From positions 1 to 30,626 of the forward strand of contig JBJMJY010000024.1 of the NCBI GenBank assembly GCA_045806105.1: a DNA stretch of 30,626 bases, read 5' to 3'. The position numbers were made by a program, and so were the translations under genes. Shown in pieces: positions 21,366 to 29,987 of this stretch; the stretch's first letter is position 1, and each line of letters starts with the position of its first letter. Under the pieces are notes generated by a model. It was not told the DNA's origin. It searched no databases and saw nothing but the letters and a program-made list of their open reading frames with translations. The DNA is from AC-32 sp045806105 (GTDB taxonomy: Bacteria > Actinomycetota > Thermoleophilia > Gaiellales > Gaiellaceae).

Positions 21366-22516
21366 GGCTCGCCGTAGGCGGTGAGCAGGTCGAGGAAGGG
21401 CGCCGCGTCGAAGGCCTCCGGCCCGAGCACGCCCGCACCGTTCCAGGTGCCGCCGGCCAGCAGCTCGAGCGCTACGACGGGGTTCAACGCGGTCTGCAGC
21501 ACCACCGCCTGTGCGCCGTAGTCGCGCATGGTCTGCTCGTTGTCGGAGACGTGGTAGAGGTAGGTCGCGCGCGGCTGCCCGTCCTTGCCCGTGCCGGTGA
21601 CGAGGGTGCCCGCGCAGGTCTTGCCGTGCATGCGGTCGCCGAGCGTCGCCGGGTCCGGCAGCGCGGCGGCGACGACGTCACGCGGCGCGACCTCGAGCCC
21701 ACGGACCGAGACTCGCTCGGTCGAGTCGAGCCCCAGCTTGTGCAGGGTCTTCAGCACGTCGATGAACTCCTCGCCGAGTCCGTACTTGAAGGTGACGCGG
21801 CGGCAGTCGACCCAGCGCGGCACGAGCACGACCTCCTCGTGCTCGACGTTCACGCACTCGAGCGGCCCGATCCCCTCCGGGAAGTCGAACACCTCCGGCT
21901 CGCTGAAGGGCTCGGTCGTGTACCAGCCGCGCTCCCGTTCCCAGACGAGCGGCGGGTTGAGGCACTCCTCGATCGTCGTCCAGATCGAGAACGTCGGCGC
22001 GAAGTCGTAGCCCTCGACGGCGAGGTCGGCTCCGTCGCGCACCGCGACCTCGTCGATCTGGGCGAACAGGTGGTCGGCGGCGTAGCGGGCGAAGACGTCG
22101 GAGAGGCCGGGCTCGACGCCGATCCCGACGAGCGCGAGCAGGCCGGCTTCGCGCCAGCGCTCGTGCTGGTCGAGCTGCTGCTGCCCCAGCAGCGTGCCGG
22201 GGCTCGAGAGCGACATCGCCATGTCGAGGTAGGCGCAGCGCGTCTCGAAGGCGGCCTCGAAGATCGGCAGGTTGAAGCGCGGATCGGTCGCGTTCAGGAC
22301 GACGTCCGCATCGCGCGCGAGGGCGGCGACGCTGGCCTGGTCCGAGGCGTCGACCTGCGCCGCTGCGAAGCGCTCGTCGTCCAGCCGCGTGACGAGCGCC
22401 TGCGGCCGCGCCGGGTCGAGGTCGGCGAAGGTGATGCGCTCGAAGAAGTCGCGCTTCTGCGCGACGGCGGCGGCGGCGCTGCCGACGCCGCCGGTCCCGA
22501 TCACGAGGGCTTTCAC
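21344..22516 (-). CDS. Saccharopine-dehydrogenase-like (LYS9/carboxynorspermidine type) oxidoreductase
   Basis: This 390-residue cytoplasmic enzyme begins at GTG with VKALVIGTGGVGSAAAAVA, a Rossmann dinucleotide site (GTGGVG, 8-13). It continues with ITFADLDPARPQAL and VVLNATDPRFNLPIFEAA, typical of the saccharopine dehydrogenase/carboxynorspermidine synthase superfamily. The C-terminal part supplies the catalytic fold. The exact reaction (a lysine-type or polyamine-type reductive coupling) cannot be chosen from sequence alone. The GTG overlaps the P1 peptidase stop (GTGA) and the 3' end overlaps the cyclase start, so it is in the middle of a tight operon. An acetylpolyamine-type deacetylase is encoded divergently nearby. 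Confidence 0.83.
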   Translation of the reverse strand: MKALVIGTGGVGSAAAAVAQKRDFFERITFADLDPARPQALVTRLDDERFAAAQVDASDQASVAALARDADVVLNATDPRFNLPIFEAAFETRCAYLDMAMSLSSPGTLLGQQQLDQHERWREAGLLALVGIGVEPGLSDVFARYAADHLFAQIDEVAVRDGADLAVEGYDFAPTFSIWTTIEECLNPPLVWERERGWYTTEPFSEPEVFDFPEGIGPLECVNVEHEEVVLVPRWVDCRRVTFKYGLGEEFIDVLKTLHKLGLDSTERVSVRGLEVAPRDVVAAALPDPATLGDRMHGKTCAGTLVTGTGKDGQPRATYLYHVSDNEQTMRDYGAQAVVLQTALNPVVALELLAGGTWNGAGVLGPEAFDAAPFLDLLTAYGEPWKQSDR

Positions 22517-23562
22517 TCGAGGGCTCCGTGCGCGCGCAGGAGCTCGAGCGTCTCGTCGTGCGGCAGCCCGCGCTCCACGCGCCCCTCGCGGCCCGTAACG
22601 TCGGGTGCCGCCCAGAGCGTGTTCACGACAGCTTCTTCGGTCGCCTCGACGGTCGCCCCGAAGAGCGGGTCGAGGTCTTGGCCGTCGACCGGGTCGCCGC
22701 CGCGCGCGGTGGAGAACGCGAGGAAGATCTCGCCGCTCCCGTGGTGCGCGGTCGAGCCGGTGCGCGCGAGCCCCATGCCGGCGCGCCGGGCCAGTCGCTC
22801 CAGGGAGCCTGGGCTCACGGGCGCATCGGTTGCGACCACCGCGATACAGCTCCCCGCCGGGTTGGCGCGGCCGCCGCCGCTGAGGTGCCGCCCTACGGGA
22901 ACGCCGGCGACGATCAGCTGCCGTGCCCCGCCGAAGTTCGCCAGCACGAGCACGCCCACGGTGTGGCCATCGGCAATGCGGCTCGCTGTGCCGATCCCGC
23001 CCTTCCACCCGAGGCAGCTCATGCCGGTGCCCGCACCCACCGCACCCTCGTCGAAAGGCCAGCCCGAGGCGCTGTCGACCGCGCGCGCCACGTCGGCGGC
23101 CTCGACCTGCACGACCCGCGCCTCGCTGAGGTAGCTGTCATCGCACTCGCCGACGACCGGGACGAGCACGTCTTCGACGCCCACCCCCGGATCGTCGCGC
23201 ACGGCGACCTCCACCGCGCCGTCGTAGACGCGCCCGACCGCCATCGTCGCGGTCAGGTAGACGGGCGTGAAGATCCGGCCCCACTCGCGGATCTCGTGTG
23301 AGTCCGTCAGCTCGCCGAGGCCGTTGAGCACGGCGACGCCTGCCGAGAGCGGAAGGGTTGGGGGCACGATCGCCGTCACGCCGCTGCGGGCGACGCCGCG
23401 GCCTGCGGGCGGGTCGGGCTCGTCGCGCCACACCGTCACGTGGCCGACTCGCACGCCCTCGACATCGGCGATCGAGTCGGTCGGGCCGGGCTCGAGCACG
23501 CCGATCCGGATACCGAGCTCGCGCGGCCGCGGGCCTCTGGGTTCGGGAGGGCTACCGCTCAC
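22513..23562 (-). CDS. P1 (DmpA/BapA-type) aminopeptidase
   Basis: The product has 349 residues from GTG 23562. Members of family P1 are made as one chain that cuts itself before a Ser to form an N-terminal nucleophile. The likely site is G237-S238 in NPAGSCIAVVATDAP. Other family hallmarks are DSIADVEGVRVGH near the start, GVTAIVPP, VLNGLGELT and GAVGAGTGMSCLGWKGGIGTAS. They cleave small peptides, D-amino-acid amides or beta-peptides; the substrate here is open. An ATG at 23598 is possible but would lie inside the divergent deacetylase gene. GTG 23562 is preferred because the -10-like TACAGT ends exactly 6 bases before it, consistent with a leaderless mRNA. Confidence 0.87.
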   Translation of the reverse strand: MSGSPPEPRGPRPRELGIRIGVLEPGPTDSIADVEGVRVGHVTVWRDEPDPPAGRGVARSGVTAIVPPTLPLSAGVAVLNGLGELTDSHEIREWGRIFTPVYLTATMAVGRVYDGAVEVAVRDDPGVGVEDVLVPVVGECDDSYLSEARVVQVEAADVARAVDSASGWPFDEGAVGAGTGMSCLGWKGGIGTASRIADGHTVGVLVLANFGGARQLIVAGVPVGRHLSGGGRANPAGSCIAVVATDAPVSPGSLERLARRAGMGLARTGSTAHHGSGEIFLAFSTARGGDPVDGQDLDPLFGATVEATEEAVVNTLWAAPDVTGREGRVERGLPHDETLELLRAHGALE

Positions 23563-23568
23563 GGGAGG

Positions 23569-23578
23569 ACTGTAGAGT
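23569..23578. promoter_or_regulatory. Overlapping divergent -10 boxes for two leaderless operons
   Basis: On the plus strand TAGAGT (23573-23578), then 6 bases, then GTG 23585. On the minus strand TACAGT (23574-23569), then 6 bases, then GTG 23562. Both fit the TANNNT-N6-start layout of leaderless actinobacterial transcripts, and the boxes share two bases. No strong -35 was recognised. Confidence 0.5.
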
Positions 23579-23584
23579 CGGCGG

Positions 23585-24607
23585 GTGGAGCTTTCCATGC
23601 CGGTCGTCAGGAGCGATCGCTGCCTGCTCCACGAGCCAGCCGCCGAGATCTGGGTCGGGGTGACGGGTCCCGCGGCCGAGACGCCGGCGCGGATGACGGC
23701 GATCCTCGACGCGCTCGACGCGCGCCTCGTGGAGGCGGAGCCGCACCCCGACGAGGCGCTGCTCGCGGTCCACGACGAGGAGCTGCTCGCGTATCTCGCC
23801 TCCGCCTGGGAGGAGTGGCATGCGGCCGATCTCCCCCAGGAGCAGGTCGTGCCGTACGTGTTCGCGCATCGCGAGCTCGGCGCGCGCCGGGTGCCGGCGG
23901 CGGTCTGGGCGCGGCCGGGCTGGTTCGCCTACGACACGATGACGCTCGTCGGCCCGGGCACCTGGGACGCTGCTCGGGCCGCGGCCGATGCGGCGCTCAC
24001 CGCGGTCGATCTCGTCCTCGCCGGCGAGCCCGTCGCCTACGCCTGCACGCGGCCGCCCGGCCACCACGTCACGCGCCGCGCATACGGCGGCTCGTGCTAC
24101 CTGAACAACGCCGCGATCGCGGCCGAGGCACTGCGCTCAGGGCTCGAAGGCCCAGTGGCCGTGCTCGACGTCGACGCGCACCACGGCAACGGGACGCAGG
24201 AGATCTTCCGCGGCCGCGACGATGTTCTCACCGGCTCGGTCCACGTCGATCCGGGTGCGGGCTGGTTCCCGCACTACCTCGGCTTCGCCGACGAGAGCGA
24301 CGGCTCGAACCTCAACCTCCCGCTCGCCCCGGGCTCAGGCGACGGGCCGTGGCTCGAGGCGGTGGCGGAGCTCGTTGGCTGGGCCCGCGGTGCGTCCGCG
24401 CTCGTGGTCGTGCTGGGTGTCGACGCGGCCGCAGGCGATCCCGAGAGCCCGCTCGAGGTCAGCGGCGCCGCCTTCCGCGAGGCGGGCCGGCTGCTCGGGA
24501 CGCCCGCGCTGCCGACGGTGGTCGTCCAGGAGGGCGGCTACGACCTGCGCGCGCTCGGGGAGCTCGTCCGCGAGGCGCTGCTGGGCCTCGAGGAGGGCCG
24601 CCCGTGA
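23585..24607 (+). CDS. Acetylpolyamine-amidohydrolase-type deacetylase (histone deacetylase superfamily)
   Basis: The product has 340 residues. Arginase/deacetylase motifs: TRPPGHH (H160, H161), GGSCYLNNAAIAA, DVDAHHGNGTQ with zinc ligands D197 and H199, a third ligand D280 in LGVDAAAGDPESPL, and the transition-state Tyr319 in QEGGYD. The sequence is closer to bacterial acetylpolyamine or class II-type deacetylases than to AcuC. It would remove acyl groups from polyamines or other amines in the cytoplasm. The start is GTG 23585 on leaderless-promoter spacing. ATG 23597, with GGAG 6 bases upstream, is an alternative. It is first in an operon with two peptidases, an LD-carboxypeptidase-like gene and a peptide transporter. 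Confidence 0.9.
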   Translation: MELSMPVVRSDRCLLHEPAAEIWVGVTGPAAETPARMTAILDALDARLVEAEPHPDEALLAVHDEELLAYLASAWEEWHAADLPQEQVVPYVFAHRELGARRVPAAVWARPGWFAYDTMTLVGPGTWDAARAAADAALTAVDLVLAGEPVAYACTRPPGHHVTRRAYGGSCYLNNAAIAAEALRSGLEGPVAVLDVDAHHGNGTQEIFRGRDDVLTGSVHVDPGAGWFPHYLGFADESDGSNLNLPLAPGSGDGPWLEAVAELVGWARGASALVVVLGVDAAAGDPESPLEVSGAAFREAGRLLGTPALPTVVVQEGGYDLRALGELVREALLGLEEGRP

Positions 24608-26391
24608 AGTTCTCCGCCGAGTACCTGCAGCACGTGGTCGAGCGGCTCGCGTCCATCGGCTCGCACCCGTTCGGCTTCCGGGTCGCGGGGACGCCGGAGG
24701 AGCGCGAGGCCGTCGACTTCGTCGCCGGGGAGATGCGCTCGCTCGGGCTCGAGAACGTGACCGAGGAGCCGGTGCCGGTCGACGGCTGGCGGCTCGAAGA
24801 CGCGTACGTCGAGCTCGCCGACGGGACGCGGATCGAGGGCGCATCCTTCGGCGGCGTCCCCGAGACCGGCTCGCGGGGCGTCGAGGGTGAGCTCGTGCGC
24901 GTCGGGCGCGGCGGCCGTAGGCAGCTCGACCGACTCGACGTCGCCGGGAAGGTCGCGCTCGTCGAGTGGCAGGTCGCGCGGCTCTGGCCGTACCACGTCG
25001 GCCTCGAGCTAGGGCTTCGCGGGGCGAAGGCGATGGTGCTCTATGCGCCCGAGGGCGGGCCCTTCTACCAGGCGGCGAACGCGCTCGGCACGTTCGACGG
25101 GATCTGGCACGCAGAGGGCCCGCCGTGCGTGACGATCCGGCGCGAGGACGCGCCGAAGGTCGACGGCCGGGTGCGGGTCGTCCTGAGGGCGCCGCGCAAG
25201 CCGAGCACCGGCTGGAACGTCGTCGGCGAGCTGCCCGGCCGCCGCCGCGGCGCGCCTGTGATCGTCGCCGGCCACCACGACGGCTGGTTCCAGGCCGCCT
25301 TCGACGACGCGACCGGCGTGGCGGTGACGCTCGAGCTCGCTCGAGCCTTCACCGAGGCGGGCATCCGCCCGGCGCGGACGATTGCCTTCGTCTCCCACAC
25401 CGCCGAGGAGTACGGCATCGCCGAGTCGGCCTACGACTGGTGCTACGGCGCCTGGTACCAGGTGGTCGCGGAGCACCGCGAGTGGACGACCGGCTCGCCC
25501 TTCTACCTGAACGTCGAGGGCTCGGGCAGCCGGGGCGACGCGTTCACGCTCGACGTGCCGCCGGAGCTGACCGGCTGGATCCGCGGCCACTGCCGCGCCG
25601 CCGAGCGCGACGGCCTGCTGCCGCACGGCTGGAAGCTGGGCCGGCCGAACACGTGGACCGAGGTCTGGCCGTTCCTCGCCGCCGGCATCCCGGGCATCAA
25701 CGTCTCGACCTTTACCGCCGAGTTCGAGCGCACCGAGTACCACACGCAGTTCGACACGGCCGACACGGTCGACTTCGGCTACCTCGCCAAGCTGACCGAG
25801 CTCTGCGCGCGGCTGCTGCTCGAGGAGCCGGAGCTCGACTTCGAGCCGCGCGCGCGGGACCTGGAGGGTCTGGGGTGGGGCCTCGGCGATACCTCGGAGG
25901 ACAACGCGCGCAGGCTCTTCACGGCGCTGGCCCGCGGCCTCCACGGCCTCGACGCGATCGACGCACCGCGCTACCCGCACGAGCAGACGGAGGCCGACGT
26001 CCAGCACCTCGAGCGAGCGCTCGAGGATCCCGACCATGCCGCCGGGCACCTCGCACGCGTGGGGATCAACTGGCTCTGCGCCGACCTCTCGCACGAGGCG
26101 TTCCGGATCGAGCGCGGCCGCCGCGGCCGACGTGCGCGCCGTGCCTGCTGGGGCGCGATGGGCGACGCCGACCCGGGGCCGGACCTCTGGCGCGAGCTCG
26201 CGTCGCTGCGCGGGGAGCCGGGCGCGCGGAAACCCGGCCCGTGGCTCGAGCAGAGCCTGCGCCGCCACCTCGACCGCTCGCGCCGCGAGTACGCTCGCCG
26301 GGTCGAGCGCATGGTCCTCGCGATGACCGGCACGGTTCACCCGCTTCCGCACCCGCGAGCGGGCGACCTTCCTGGAGAATCGGCGCGATGA
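24604..26391 (+). CDS. M28-family metallopeptidase with PA-like insert and long C-terminal extension
   Basis: The protein has 595 residues, and its GTG start overlaps the deacetylase stop. The N-terminal lid and a PA-like domain (about 90-200) precede the catalytic core. Zinc-ligand candidates are H225 and D226 in VAGHHDGWFQ, D234/D235 in AAFDDATG, the general base pair E268-E269 in SHTAEEYG, E305 in LNVEGSG and H380 in TEYHTQFDT. This is the co-catalytic two-zinc layout of aminopeptidases. No signal peptide is present, so it probably acts inside the cell on imported peptides. The last 180 or so residues are helical, Arg-rich (for example ERGRRGRRARRACWG) and not recognised. Confidence 0.85.
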   Translation: MKFSAEYLQHVVERLASIGSHPFGFRVAGTPEEREAVDFVAGEMRSLGLENVTEEPVPVDGWRLEDAYVELADGTRIEGASFGGVPETGSRGVEGELVRVGRGGRRQLDRLDVAGKVALVEWQVARLWPYHVGLELGLRGAKAMVLYAPEGGPFYQAANALGTFDGIWHAEGPPCVTIRREDAPKVDGRVRVVLRAPRKPSTGWNVVGELPGRRRGAPVIVAGHHDGWFQAAFDDATGVAVTLELARAFTEAGIRPARTIAFVSHTAEEYGIAESAYDWCYGAWYQVVAEHREWTTGSPFYLNVEGSGSRGDAFTLDVPPELTGWIRGHCRAAERDGLLPHGWKLGRPNTWTEVWPFLAAGIPGINVSTFTAEFERTEYHTQFDTADTVDFGYLAKLTELCARLLLEEPELDFEPRARDLEGLGWGLGDTSEDNARRLFTALARGLHGLDAIDAPRYPHEQTEADVQHLERALEDPDHAAGHLARVGINWLCADLSHEAFRIERGRRGRRARRACWGAMGDADPGPDLWRELASLRGEPGARKPGPWLEQSLRRHLDRSRREYARRVERMVLAMTGTVHPLPHPRAGDLPGESAR

Positions 26392-27329
26392 AGCCGCTGC
26401 CCCCCGGCGGGACGATCGGCGTCGCCGCGCCCGCGAGCCCCTACGACGCACGCTCGGAGGTGCTGCGCGGGGTCGAGTGGTGGGAGTCGCAGGGCTACAG
26501 AGTCAAGCTCGCGCCGCACGTCTACGACCGGGACGACTACGTCGCCGGCGACGCGAGGGACCGCGCCGCCGACCTGAGCGCGCTCTTCGCCGACCCGGAG
26601 GTCGACGTCGTCCAGGCGCTGCAGGGCGGCTACGGCTCGGCGCAGACGATCCCGCACCTCGACTTCGACGCGATCGCCGCCAACGCCAAGCCGCTCGTGG
26701 GCTTCTCCGACATCACGGCGCTGCACGTCGCGATCCGGCAGCGCGCCGGTTTCCCGACCGTCTACGGCAACGGCCTGGTCGGCGTCGGCGCGGGGGACGC
26801 AACCGAGTTCACGCGGAAGCGCCTGCTCGAGGTGCTCACGGGCGAGGCAACCGGCCCGGTCCCGCCGAACCCGGACGACCCGTACACGCGCGCGATCCGC
26901 GGCGGCTCGGTCACGGCACCGCTCGTCGGCGGCTGCCTCTGGCTGCTGATGCAGACGCTCGGGACGCCGTGGGAGATCGAGCTCGACGGCGCGATCTTCT
27001 TCTTCGAGGACTACAAGGCGCCGCCGTACTACATCGACGGCCAGCTGACCCAGCTGCGCCACGCGGGCAAGCTCGACAACGTCGCCGGGGTCGTGGTCGG
27101 CGAGATGGAGGGCTGCGACTGGGGAGACCTGCGCCCCGCCTCGGACTGGGCGCGGTCACGGTCGCTGGAGGACGTGCTGGAGGAGCACCTGGAGCCGCTC
27201 GGCGTGCCGGTGCTCTACCGGCTGCCGCTCGGGCACGGCAAGCATCTGGCCTCGATTCCCCTGGGGCTTCGGTATACGCTCGACGCCGACCGGCGTACGC
27301 TCACGCTCGAGGAGTCTCCCTGGGGCTGA
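26388..27329 (+). CDS. LD-carboxypeptidase (S66 family)
   Basis: The 313-residue product begins GGTIGVAAPASP, the standard opening of the MccF/LdcA family. Likely triad: Ser107 in LVGFSDITALH, Glu207 in FFFEDYKAPPYYID, and His283 in LPLGHGKH followed by IPLG. LdcA removes the terminal D-Ala from murein tetrapeptides in the cytoplasm during cell-wall recycling; MccF relatives cleave acyl-sulfamoyl adenylates instead. The peptide-transporter context favours murein-peptide recycling (inference). The ATG overlaps the M28 gene stop (ATGA). Confidence 0.92.
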   Translation: MKPLPPGGTIGVAAPASPYDARSEVLRGVEWWESQGYRVKLAPHVYDRDDYVAGDARDRAADLSALFADPEVDVVQALQGGYGSAQTIPHLDFDAIAANAKPLVGFSDITALHVAIRQRAGFPTVYGNGLVGVGAGDATEFTRKRLLEVLTGEATGPVPPNPDDPYTRAIRGGSVTAPLVGGCLWLLMQTLGTPWEIELDGAIFFFEDYKAPPYYIDGQLTQLRHAGKLDNVAGVVVGEMEGCDWGDLRPASDWARSRSLEDVLEEHLEPLGVPVLYRLPLGHGKHLASIPLGLRYTLDADRRTLTLEESPWG

Positions 27330-27345
27330 GCAGGAGGAGGGTGAG

Positions 27346-28992
27346 ATGAAGAAGCGGTGGCTGGCAGCGCTCGCGGCAGGGTGCCTCGCGGCCGCGCTCG
27401 CCGCCTATGCGGCGACGGCGACCGGCTCGAGCTCGGGCCCGGCGGCGAAGACGGGCGGAACGTTCAGGCTCGGGACGAGCTCGCGGATCGACTCGCTGAA
27501 CCCATACGTCGCCTTCAACCAGGACGCGTACTCGATGTTCGAGTACGTCTATCCGTTTCTCATCCAGTACGACAAGGCCAACAAGAAGTTCGTCGCCGAC
27601 TTCGCCACGTCGTGGAACGCGAGCAAGGGCGGCAAGACCTGGACGTTCAAGGTGCGCAAGGGCGCCAAGTGGACCGACGGCAAGCCGCTCACCGCCAAGG
27701 ACGCGGCCTGGACGATCAACACCGACATCAAGTATGCGGCCGGAGGCGCGGCCAATGCTGCGGGTCTGATCGCGCACATCAAGAACGCGAAGGCTCCGAA
27801 CGCGACCAGGCTCGTCGTGAACTACGTCAAAGCGCCGGGCAACGTGCTCGGGCAGTTCCAGCAGTTCGCGATCCTGCCGCAGCACATCTGGAGCAAGCAC
27901 ACCGGCCACAAGGGCAACGACCTCAAGACGTTCTCGAACAACCCGCTGGTCGGCGGCGGCCCGTTCACGCTCTCGAAGTTCAAGAAGGACGACATCGCGC
28001 TCTTCCAGCGCAACGGTTCCTTCTACGGCGAGAAGGCGCTTGCAGACGGCTTTGGGCTGCGGATGTTCTCGAACGAGGACGCGCTCGTCTCGGCGCTGAA
28101 GGCGCACGAGATCGACGCGATCGAGTCCGTCCCGGGCACCGCGATCAAGACCCTCAAAAGCGGCTTCAACGTCCGCTCCACGCGCGGCGTCGACCAGACG
28201 GACTTCATCATCAACTCGAACCCGAAGAAGAAGCCCCACCGCGAGCTGCTGAACCTGAAGGTCAAGGCCGCGATGGCCCACGCGATCGACCGCAAGCAGA
28301 TCATCCGCGTGGTCTTCCTCGGCTACGCGAAGCCCGCGAGCTCGATCATCCCCACCGCGACGGGGGCCTGGTACAACCCGGGCGTCAAGCCCGAGAGGTT
28401 CAACCTCGCGCTCGCCAACAAGATCCTCGACCGAGCCGGCTTCAAGAAGGGCTCGGGCGGGATCCGCGTCGCCAACGGTCACAAGATGTCGTACGAGGTG
28501 ATCACGCCGACCGACGTCCCGAGCGTGAACCGCACGTTCCAGATCCTCCAGCCGGACTTCAAGAAGATCGGCATCCAGCTGAAGCAGAAGGCGCTCGACT
28601 CGACGGCGGCCTTCGACGCGATTACCGCGCCGAACGGCAAGTACCAGAACTTCGACCTGGCGATGTGGGACTGGGTGGCCTTGATCGACCCCGACTTCAT
28701 GCTCTCGGTCGTCACGTGCGCCCAGTACGGCGGCTGGAGCGACAGCGGCTTCTGCGACAAGCGATACGACTCGATGTACTCGCAGCAGCAGCTGACCCCG
28801 AACCAGGCCAAGCGCAAGGCGGTCGTCTGGAAGATGCAGCGCTACCTGCAGGCCAAGCGGCCGTATATCTGGCTCGCGCAGGAGGACGCGGTCTGGGCGG
28901 TCAGCAAGAGCTGGGGCGGCCTCGTCGCCTCGCCGCAGGGCCCGTTCAACTCGATCAACAAGCTGAGCCTGTCGAGGGTGCACCGGCAGTAG
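27346..28992 (+). CDS. Peptide ABC transporter substrate-binding protein (SBP_bac_5)
   Basis: This 548-residue exported protein has a Sec signal (MKKRWLAALAAGCLAAALAA, cleavage near AYA). The LAAGC resembles a lipobox but lies too early in the signal to be convincing. Family signs are TFRLGTSSRIDSLNPY near the N-terminus, FATSWNASKGGKTWTFKVRK and GAKWTDGKPLTAKDAAWT, and the late AMAHAIDRKQIIRVVF and NQAKRKAVVWKMQRYL. It binds oligopeptides or similar solutes outside the membrane and passes them to the two permeases. A strong AGGAGG site precedes the ATG. The gene follows the LD-carboxypeptidase by 16 bases, consistent with one operon and a murein- or small-peptide substrate. Confidence 0.93.
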   Translation: MKKRWLAALAAGCLAAALAAYAATATGSSSGPAAKTGGTFRLGTSSRIDSLNPYVAFNQDAYSMFEYVYPFLIQYDKANKKFVADFATSWNASKGGKTWTFKVRKGAKWTDGKPLTAKDAAWTINTDIKYAAGGAANAAGLIAHIKNAKAPNATRLVVNYVKAPGNVLGQFQQFAILPQHIWSKHTGHKGNDLKTFSNNPLVGGGPFTLSKFKKDDIALFQRNGSFYGEKALADGFGLRMFSNEDALVSALKAHEIDAIESVPGTAIKTLKSGFNVRSTRGVDQTDFIINSNPKKKPHRELLNLKVKAAMAHAIDRKQIIRVVFLGYAKPASSIIPTATGAWYNPGVKPERFNLALANKILDRAGFKKGSGGIRVANGHKMSYEVITPTDVPSVNRTFQILQPDFKKIGIQLKQKALDSTAAFDAITAPNGKYQNFDLAMWDWVALIDPDFMLSVVTCAQYGGWSDSGFCDKRYDSMYSQQQLTPNQAKRKAVVWKMQRYLQAKRPYIWLAQEDAVWAVSKSWGGLVASPQGPFNSINKLSLSRVHRQ

Positions 28993-29020
28993 CGGCAGCG
29001 GACGACGCGGGGGGCCAGCC

Positions 29021-29983
29021 GTGAGAGGCGCCGACTACGTCATCAAGCGGTTGGCCTTCGCCGTCCTGACGGTCTTCATCGCCGTCACGATCAACTTCGC
29101 GCTGTTCCGGCTCGCGCCGGGGAGCGCCGTGACGAACCTCGCGCGCGTGCCGCACGCGACGCCCGAGACGCGTCAGGCGCTGAAGCGCCAGTTCGGGCTC
29201 GACAAGTCGAAGTTCCAGCAGTACGTCATCTACCTGCAGCAGCTCGCCCACGGGAACCTCGGGATCTCGTTCGCGAACAGCCAGCCGGTCGCGGACAACC
29301 TGCGTACGGCGCTGATCAACACGCTCCCGATGGTCTGGCTGGGCACGTTCTTCGCGATCGTGCTGGGAACGCTGACGGGCATCGTCGCGGCCTGGAGGCG
29401 CGGCACCGTCACCGAGGGAGCGACCGTGACGACCGCGCTCGGCTTCTACTCGATGCCGACCCACTGGCTCGGCTTGATGCTCGTGATCCTCTTCGCGGGG
29501 GTGCTGCCGACCGGCGGGATGGCGAACGAGTTCCTGATCGACCCGCCGTTCTGGACGCACGTCAAGGACCTCGCCGAGCACATCTTCCTGCCGGCTCTGA
29601 CGCTCGGGCTCGTGCTCTACGGCGAATACACGCTGATCGTCCGCTCCGCGATGCTCGAGACGCTGGGCGAGGACTACGTGCTGACCGCGCGCGCGAAGGG
29701 TCTGAAGCCGTGGGCGATCCTGCGGCGCCATGCGCTGCGCAACGCGCTGCTGCCGATCACGACCCTGGTCGCGCTCTCGCTCGGCTACATCGTGGCCGGC
29801 GCGATCCTGATCGAGACCGTGTTCTCGTGGCCGGGGATCGGCCGCGCGGTCTACGACGCGGTGCTGCAGCGCGACTACCCGATGCTGCAGGGCGCGTTCC
29901 TCGTCCTGACCTGCTCGGTCGTCTTCTTCAACCTCGTGGCCGACCTCCTCTACTTCCGGCTCGACCCGAGGATCACGGAGTGA
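29021..29983 (+). CDS. Peptide ABC transporter permease (DppB/OppB type)
   Basis: This 320-residue protein with a GTG start has six membrane segments. It opens with YVIKRLAFAVLTVFIAVTI and the extracytoplasmic loop RRLxxxFGLDKS-like segment (LKRQFGLDKSKFQQYVIYL), as in DppB. The cytoplasmic EAA loop, which contacts the ATPase, is YVLTARAKGLKPWAILRRHA. It forms the channel with the downstream DppC-like permease. It stands 28 bases after the binding-protein gene and 4 bases before the next one. Confidence 0.94.
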   Translation: MRGADYVIKRLAFAVLTVFIAVTINFALFRLAPGSAVTNLARVPHATPETRQALKRQFGLDKSKFQQYVIYLQQLAHGNLGISFANSQPVADNLRTALINTLPMVWLGTFFAIVLGTLTGIVAAWRRGTVTEGATVTTALGFYSMPTHWLGLMLVILFAGVLPTGGMANEFLIDPPFWTHVKDLAEHIFLPALTLGLVLYGEYTLIVRSAMLETLGEDYVLTARAKGLKPWAILRRHALRNALLPITTLVALSLGYIVAGAILIETVFSWPGIGRAVYDAVLQRDYPMLQGAFLVLTCSVVFFNLVADLLYFRLDPRITE

Positions 29984-29987
29984 CCGC

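Noticed and set aside
27346..27400. Lipoprotein signal in the peptide-binding protein (LAAGC)
   Set aside because: The Cys is at about residue 13, with too short a hydrophobic stretch before it. A later Ala-x-Ala cleavage site fits better.
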